Below are positions 58,294 through 64,000 of a DNA stretch of 64,000 nt, in pieces; the stretch's first letter is position 1; each line of letters begins with the position of its first letter. The notes under the pieces were generated by a model, which saw nothing but the letters and a program-made list of their open reading frames with translations, searched no databases and was not told the origin of the DNA. Source of the stretch: Erodium maritimum. Lineage: Eukaryota > Streptophyta > Magnoliopsida > Geraniales > Geraniaceae. Position numbers and translations under genes: made by a program. The stretch covers positions 56,150,959 to 56,214,958 of the forward strand of contig OY997589.1 in assembly GCA_963921825.1 (NCBI GenBank), read 5' to 3'.

Positions 58294-58595
58294 GAGCATC
58301 TCTCATGATTAGACGCTAGTAGTGTCAAGGAGCAGTGTCAGATAGTGCTTTTTGCCTTCCTGACACTGCTCCTACAATGGTCTGACACTACTAGTGTCGG
58401 GAGCCATGTCAATGCAATTTCACTAATTAAAAAAGCACCCCAAATTTAATTAGTACTTTTATTTAAACCCACAAACACATTACATAATATTTAAAACCTA
58501 GTGCATATTCGATAATAAAAAACACAATTATTTAAAATAAGATAGTTAACCTAATTCCTAATGGTGCGAATCTGTAAACGTCACTTCGCATCATC
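58294..58595. mobile_element. PIF/Harbinger-type left end with a 26-bp foldback
   Basis: TTA followed by GAGCATCTCTCATG (58291-58306) matches the Harbinger terminal consensus seen at 58599. Within it, 58316-58341 pairs with 58360-58394 as a foldback (12 and 14 perfect pairs separated by a 9-base bulge, 18-base loop). The other end is not found; the element at 58599 may have replaced it. Confidence 0.6.
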
Positions 58596-58949
58596 TTAGA
58601 GCATCTCCCACACCGGGCGTTTTGTCCATGGCCCGTGTTGGCCTTGATAATCATCCACGGCTGCAGCATAGATTTCATCATCGGTTGCTCCCTTCCTTGG
58701 CTCGTTCAATTTCTTCAGGTAATTAGCATCAAACAACTTGCACTTCTTTCTCGTTTTTTGGAAGTGATCCTTAATTTGCTTCTCCGTCCATTGTGGTCAC
58801 TCCTCATTCTCGGTGTCAATGAAAGCAATGTATAGTTGATGCCAATACTGGCCCCCGTGCTCGACATAGGTGAGCCAATTCATCACCAAATGCATCTCCT
58901 CCTCTAGGGACCAAAGAGGCCCGATTGCCCAATTAGATGGTCCTGCCAT
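58596..58949 (-). pseudogene. Myb/SANT-like ORF b of the Harbinger element
   Basis: Starting at the ATG at 58949 the frame reads MAGPSNWAIGPLWSLEEEM, HLVMNWLTYVEHGGQYWHQL, then after one stop (a Trp codon changed to TGA at about 58797) PQWTEKQIKDHFQKTRKKCK and GPWTKRPVWEML. It runs through the terminal repeat to a TAA formed by the TTA target site. SANT-type spacing of Trp residues is visible. It would be DNA-binding accessory protein of a PIF/Harbinger family. About 117 codons, so shorter than the usual accessory ORF; the C-terminal part is missing or was never there. Confidence 0.65.
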
Positions 58950-60671
58950 ATCGAATTGAGAGAATTTGAGAGAGTTTGAGAGAGGTGTGAGAAAATGAGG
59001 GAGGGTAGAGGGGTATTTACAGGATGGGAGGGGGAGGGGTCGGCGCGGCTGCCACGACCCTAGGGTTGCTATTTCGAAATAGTAACCGGGCACGACCACC
59101 GGGGCTCCGAGAATCCGATAAAAAAAATTAATTTTGTTTATTAATTAGAATAAAACCCAAACTGCATAAAAAGAAAATACATTAATATTTTTATTACATA
59201 GATTAAAAACCCTAGAACTAAAACTAACCCAAGAACTCCAAACGCATCCCAAGGCTTTGAATGAGAGGGGCTCGAGCCGCCTTTTCCTCCTCAGTCATGT
59301 TGGTGGTGTCTTGGCTAACCACTCGGTCCAACATGTCCATGACCTCCTTCTGCATCATCCGTCTGCTATCGACGAGATTCTGTTACTTATCGGCAAGGGA
59401 GTGGATGAAATCCATTTGCTCGGGAGGTACGGTTGCCGCCGGCTGGGGTGGGGGTCCATTTGCCTCGAGGCTTGGCCTTTGCCTCGAGCCTTGGCCTTGG
59501 CTCTCTTCTGGCCGATCGGATGCTCCTCGGTTGCAAACAAGTTCAACTCGTGGTCGAACTCGTCTCTAGAAGTGTAGGTGCGACACTCGTCCATCCTTGT
59601 CCGCTTGCTTGCCTCACTTTCGGCGTCGAGGTTGAGGTCAGGGTTGGGGATGTCACATTCTGGAACCTTTTTGGTCGAAAACTTCGGTTGCCCCTCACGA
59701 TCTGCCACATATGCTTGACTTTGAACACGTGCCCTTCCTCCTCCGGGAACGCATGTTCAGCGCCTGCCAGGACGTCAACCTCATTCCTCCCACTTGTGAG
59801 CTCGTTCCCAAAGTTTGTGTACTTCTCCTCGAACTTCCTGATTTGGTCTTTAACCTTATGCCAATGGTCCTTGCAAGCCATCCACGCCCGAGGTGGGTCC
59901 TCTGCCGGTCTGACCGACTTGTACTCGGCATGTACCTTTTTATAGTACATGTCATTCTTCTGTTTCTTCCCGTTGATGGGGTCGAGCGAATTGTTGAGCC
60001 ATGCACGTGCCAATCTTGTCTCCTCCCTGTTGGACCACTTCGGCCGCGGAGGTGCTCTCGGGCCCGAGAAAGATGCAGCCTTCTTCCCCTTCCTCCTCGA
60101 TTGCGTCGGAGCGGATTAAGAAGGTTGAGTGGCCGGAACGAATTGGGAAGGTTGCACTTGCAACTCTTGCCATTGGGTGGGCGGGGTGTATGGAGGAAGC
60201 GGCGTTGAGTGGCCCGATTGGAGGAGTTGGGTCCATGACGTGTAATTGGCCATGACGTCCTCTTCGGTGTGTTGAGAATCGGTGTCTTCGTCTTCCAACA
60301 TCTCGGATACGAATTGGAGAGGGTCCATTGCGAATGTAGGAAAAAAAAGTGAGAGAATTTGATGAGGAATGAAGGAATGAGAGCTTGAAACAAGTGATGA
60401 GAGGGTGAAATTTGGCTTGGGGTGGATCTGTATTTACACAAAATTATAGGGTTTTTTGGGAGTCGGCGTCGACACGTGGTGGGTCGTGAGTGGCCAACCG
60501 ACTAACCGTTGGCGCCTGGCACGACGCGACGCGTCGTTGCTGGAACCAGCCACGACCAGCTGCCACGCCCCCTAACACGACCGTCTGACACGATGAGTCG
60601 TACCAGCGCGTCGTGTCAGGGTCGTGTCTGCGCCTGCCACGATCGGCTGCAACGACTCGTTGGAGGTGCTC
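58599..60671 (-). mobile_element. PIF/Harbinger element, TSD TTA, two Myb/SANT ORFs, no transposase
   Basis: The left end GAGCATCTCCCACACC and right end (inverse of GAGCACCTCCAACGAGTCG) match at most of the first 13 bases, and both are flanked by TTA (58596-58598, 60672-60674), the PIF/Harbinger target. On the minus strand are two ORFs of the Myb/SANT-like accessory type, each behind a similar leader (GTAAATAC box, then TCTCTCA-rich sequence, then ATG). No DDE transposase is seen, so the element is non-autonomous. Confidence 0.75.
59224..60328 (-). pseudogene. Myb/SANT-like ORF a (NAM-associated C-terminal type) of the Harbinger element
   Basis: ATG at 60328: MDPLQFVSEMLEDEDTDSQH, later KWSNREETRLARAWLNNSLD, DMYYKKVHAEYKSVRPAEDP, RAWMACKDHWHKVKDQIRKF and EEEGHVFKVKHMWQIV. 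This is the Myb/SANT-like fold followed by a NAM-associated C-terminal region, ending MLDRVVSQDTTNMTEEEKAA and LGMRLEFLG. One stop (about 60115) and two frameshifts (about 59700 and 59380) break it; without them it would be near 368 codons, a normal size. Such proteins bind the element's ends together with the transposase in PIF/Harbinger families, and domesticated relatives are common in plants. Confidence 0.8.
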
Positions 60672-60674
60672 TTA

Positions 60675-62285
60675 ATAAAATTTCTGAAAAAATAAGATAT
60701 GAATTAAATAATAATTAAAAATATATTTATATATTTTTAAAAATAGAATTTGATTTTATATAATTTTATAAATAAAAACTGATTTTTATTAATAGAAACT
60801 GATTTTAAAAAAAACTGATTTTAAAAATAAAAACTGATTTTTTTTAAATAAAAACTAATTTTAGAAAAGAAAACTGATTTTTTAAAACAAAACATTTCGT
60901 GGGATTGGCCCCCCACGAAATGTCTATTTTACCCCTAAATGATAGTTATTCAAGTCCATCTCTTTGTCATTCTAAGCATCGGAATAAAATGCAACTACAC
61001 GCATCAAATATTATTGATTTCCCTCCTAATTACGTTTCTATTCTACCTCAATCCTTGTGATTTCTCTACATAGAATTGTGTTCGCTGACGTTAGTCGTTG
61101 TATCTTAGGAGACTACCCCATACAGGGCAGTCAAGTGTCTTAAGGAAAGTGCATTGCCATCAATCGAATAAAAATACAAATTCTCAATCCGTAATCAGTA
61201 AGCTAGTTGATTCGGTAAAGGTTATTGTTTATTATTTCGTTTTGAAATTTCTATTATTTACTTGAATTTGTTTATTCGCCAATATACTAACCCTATATTT
61301 TCCTACAATCTTAAGACACTTGATCAGTGTATTGATGATGAACATGTTCAAAGTTCTAATTTGATGAAGAACAAGTGCTACGTACGAGAAAAACAAGAAA
61401 TAATCTTGAATTACTTTTGATGGAATTCTGCTTAAGAAAAAATCTGAACATCAATGTTTGAAATTCAGTTTTACAAATCTTACATGGGTTTTGATTTTTG
61501 AGGCAAGGAATGTCGTGTTACCTTTGTTTGAGCTCGAAATTCCATTTTGCTGATGGTGTTCTCTCCTTGTTGCAAGTTGAATCCGAAAATGCTTCGCTCA
61601 TGGAGGTTGAAGAAAGTAAACAAAAAAACCAAGGCTTGAATACTACCGATTATGGAGTTGGAATATCGGAACGTATTTTTTTCTGTTTTAGGTCAACACT
61701 CTGAAGCTCGCTCTTCCCTCCGGTCATTCGGCGGAGGATTGGCCCCAATCGGAGGTTTCCTCACCAATCGTAGGGTTATATGGATTTCTGTGTAACTGCA
61801 AGCTTTCGCCGAACGGGGACCAAGTCTCGTCGATCAGAAATTCCAGAGAGTATGATGATCTCGGTAAATGTAAATATGTACCGCCGAATGGTGTGTTGCT
61901 TCATCGATCAAATAAATGCATATACAATCTTTTCAACTAATAGATGAATACATTATTCAATAAGATATGAATCATCAACATTCGTCTGCAAAACTTGTAT
62001 CATCAACATTCAACACTCGATCAAATAACACATTCAGTTAGTGTCTTCTGCTATTTAAATGGAATACTACTATAGAAACACAATTTATCATCAACATTCA
62101 AACTACAAAAGATGATCCCAGTGCAGAAAACATTAATACAATAATTCTTTCAATACTGCACCATTAGTCTGTCTCTCAAATAATCGTCGAATTCAATTCT
62201 GCCATCTTCAGCTCGATCATCTTGAATATGTCGATCCCACTCTCGCCTCTTCTACAAAATAATATACTATGTTAAACATGGATTC
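60675..62285. other. AT-rich spacer, nothing recognised
   Basis: AAAACTGATTTT-type low-complexity repeats fill about 60770-60890. A short frame at 61498-61704 has no known domain. Sequence at about 61700-61870 is GC-richer, without a recognisable product. No RNA gene seen. Confidence 0.4.
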
Positions 62286-62289
62286 AAGT

Positions 62290-62965
62290 GTGTAGACACC
62301 AAGTGAGGAACTATCATTGATACCTTTTAGTCTGAGGTACACCCTGCACCCTCAAGAAGGTGAATTCCTTAGTGTACAAGTTCTTCTTGTCCACGGGCAA
62401 GTAATTTGAACAAAACAGTATCTTAGGGATCATGCTGACATACAACCTCATCAACATTTTTAACGCGGCGTCACATATGTGGGAAATCATGTTGTTGTAG
62501 ATTTCAATATGCCTTCCTTGGACGTTCAAGTCTAGCAAGATCCAGATTTCCTTCTTATACATTCTTTCGTCGCTTCCACCAAGTTCCGTAATCCATGGGA
62601 GACTTACCGAAAACATATGCCATTAAAGCATTGTCTAGTTCAACAACATTTCCTGACACATACTCCAAGCGGTAGAGTTCGTGGAACCAGCAATCCAGTA
62701 CAACGACATCTTGCCGGAAAACGTAACAATGCCAATTTTGATGTTTTCGTATGTCGTACGAATGATCCTCCATTTATTGCATAAGCTAAAAATCAGTTTC
62801 AACTTACATACGTACGTGGAGTTTCAAATGCTGCATAACTTTAAGAAGATTGAAAATTTACCTCATTGGTGACCCATGATCCAACGGTCGAGAGGGTTTG
62901 GAAATATGCTTTATTGCGTCTTCTGTATAGAGTCTCGACATCCTCGATCAGCTCACCGATATGTA
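62290..62965 (-). pseudogene. Ulp1 (C48) protease-like remnant of the kind carried by MULEs
   Basis: On the minus strand an exon-like stretch (about 62960-62865) reads ELIEDVETLYRRRNKAYFQ and TLSTVGSWVTNE before a GT donor. After a short intron come DVVVLDCWFHELYRLEYVSG and NALMAYVFGK, then in another frame MYKKEIWILLDLNVQGRHIE and IYNNMISHICDAALKM. The last part is the usual Ulp1 motif around HWxLL and VYDS, but the expected His is Ile and the Asp-Ser is Asn-Asn. A frameshift lies near 62575. These point to a dead copy. Plant MULEs often carry such ORFs; a host gene origin is not excluded. Confidence 0.62.
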
Positions 62966-62999
62966 AGATGTCGGCATATTTATTCACTCGAGAATTTAA

Positions 63000-63560
63000 C
63001 TTGCCTAGAGGGTTCTATGTAATTTGAATGGTCGCTTATATCCTTGAAACCTCGACTACTCTCTTCCTCTTTCTTGAACTTGGAGGCTCTGGTTCCGATT
63101 GAGTGGGTGCAGGTGCTAAGAGGAGATGAGAACTTCCTAGAGCTTGACAGAACCTATAGCAGCGGGAGTAACATCTTCTGTCTGACGCTCTGCTTCCTCA
63201 TTTGTAAGCTGCTCCCAAGACAACAATACACGTTCCTAAGAGCTTGTAACCTCAACTGCTCCTCCAAAGGCGGCACCTGATACATGAGGCTGAGAGGGGC
63301 CAACCTCACCTGCTCCACCAGCGGCGGCAGGAGGCTAAAAGTCAACAACCTGAATGTCGAGAACCGCTCCTCGAGGTGAGGCACTTGATCCACGAGGTGG
63401 CGAGTCAACAACCTAAACTACTTCTCAAGTGCCGACAAGTGAATGTCGAGAGGTAGCAAGTGAATGTCGAGAGCTAGCACCTGATCCATGAGGTTTAAAT
63501 TCAACAACCTCAACTACTCCTCGAGAGCCGACAATAGGAGGCTGGGGGCAGCTGAATGTC
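63000..63560 (-). repeat. Degenerate tandem repeats in the Ulp1-type locus
   Basis: Units of about 70-85 bases recur between about 63240 and 63590, sharing CAACAACCTCAACTACTCC, CTTGATCCACGAGGT and GAATGTCGAGAG. They are imperfect. On the minus strand they would have encoded a repetitive linker. Nothing else is recognised here. Confidence 0.6.
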
Positions 63561-63996
63561 AAGAGCCAACACTTGATCTGTGGGGCTTAGAGTCCGATCG
63601 GTGGTCATGAGGCACGTCATGGGCAACGGCCTGGATACGAAGTAGAGTGGGGATCTCAGTAAGTTGACTCCCAAACTCTGTACGCACGGCTCTGATGGCG
63701 TCTTCAATCGATTGGATTTTTCCCCGCAAATCTCCTATCTCCGCCCGGATTTCATCTTGTACAGCTCGGACATCATTCGGGACTACCGAATGATCAGCCG
63801 GTGCAGGTTCTCCTACATCGTCCCGTACGGGATCTTCATACTTTCGAAGAGCGCTCTCAACTACATCTTCTCTTTCATATGTCTCTACACCCTTCCGATG
63901 AGAGCTCTCACCCTCTTCTTCTCTTCTGGATGGCTCTGCACCCATCCCCTCATCCATAACATCAGGGACCGAAAGAGCTACAGGTGCAGACCGCAC
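63559..63996 (-). CDS. Coiled-coil ORF, N-terminal part of the Ulp1-type locus, runs toward window edge
   Basis: This 145-codon frame is acidic and charged at first (ESSHRKGVETYEREDVVESA), followed by a probable coiled coil: VRAVQDEIRAEIGDLRGKIQ, SIEDAIRAVRTEFGSQLTEI. Its position and strand fit the N-terminal or central region of the Ulp1-type ORF that ends near 62.3 kb; such TE proteins often have a charged coiled-coil stretch before the protease. The start may lie beyond the window. No catalytic motif is here. It may be translated or dead; I cannot decide. Confidence 0.45.
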   Translation of the reverse strand: MRSAPVALSVPDVMDEGMGAEPSRREEEGESSHRKGVETYEREDVVESALRKYEDPVRDDVGEPAPADHSVVPNDVRAVQDEIRAEIGDLRGKIQSIEDAIRAVRTEFGSQLTEIPTLLRIQAVAHDVPHDHRSDSKPHRSSVGS

Positions 63997-64000
63997 ATCC

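Overview
This is nuclear DNA of a flowering plant, most likely a eudicot. The evidence is a 13-exon gene with GT-AG introns for a plant-only PAS-domain Raf-like kinase, Tekay-type Ty3/Gypsy chromoviruses, Copia-type LTRs, TRIMs, plant L1-type LINEs, PIF/Harbinger elements with Myb/SANT ORFs, a MULE-like TIR element and a Ulp1-type ORF. I cannot name the species. The window holds one working host gene I can support (16.6-21.4 kb), one host pseudogene (a UBL5/HUB1 copy at 57.6 kb) and otherwise mobile-element layers and unrecognised spacer.

Layout. 0-15.3 kb: a partial Copia-type LTR (1-433), 2.7 kb of unrecognised sequence, a LINE fragment (3170-3414), then a Copia-type LTR (3415-15318) split by a 10.2-kb Tekay element on the plus strand with nearly identical 3.25-kb LTRs. 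15.3-16.1 kb: the RNase H end of a LINE. 16.1-21.8 kb: kinase gene with TATA box, small upstream ORF, 13 exons and 3' UTR. 22.3-24.4 kb: internally deleted LINE with a 59-bp duplication and a C22G6 homopolymer. 25.3-26.1 kb: tandem TRIM array with a perfect 5-bp target duplication. 27.1-29.7 kb: solo Tekay-type LTR with perfect duplication. 30-31.4 kb: LINE ORF1 remnant and decayed PIF/Harbinger copy. 32-33.6 kb: GTACC-rich inverted-repeat units. 33.7-38.0 kb: fairly young LINE on the minus strand.

38.95-54.83 kb is a nest four levels deep in target-site logic: a MULE-like element (about 115-bp TIRs, perfect 9-bp duplication) holds a Copia-type LTR, which holds a complete minus-strand Tekay element (perfect 5-bp duplication) and, separately, a solo Gypsy LTR (perfect 5-bp duplication). 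55-58 kb: a foldback MITE, a composite TRIM of two LTR types, and the UBL5 pseudogene. 58.3-60.7 kb: a PIF/Harbinger element with two Myb/SANT ORFs and no transposase seen. 62.3-64 kb: a degraded Ulp1-protease-like ORF of the kind carried by MULEs.

The kinase gene is the only unit that should act as a host protein. All TE calls come from reading domains, terminal motifs and target duplications by eye; identity figures are visual estimates.
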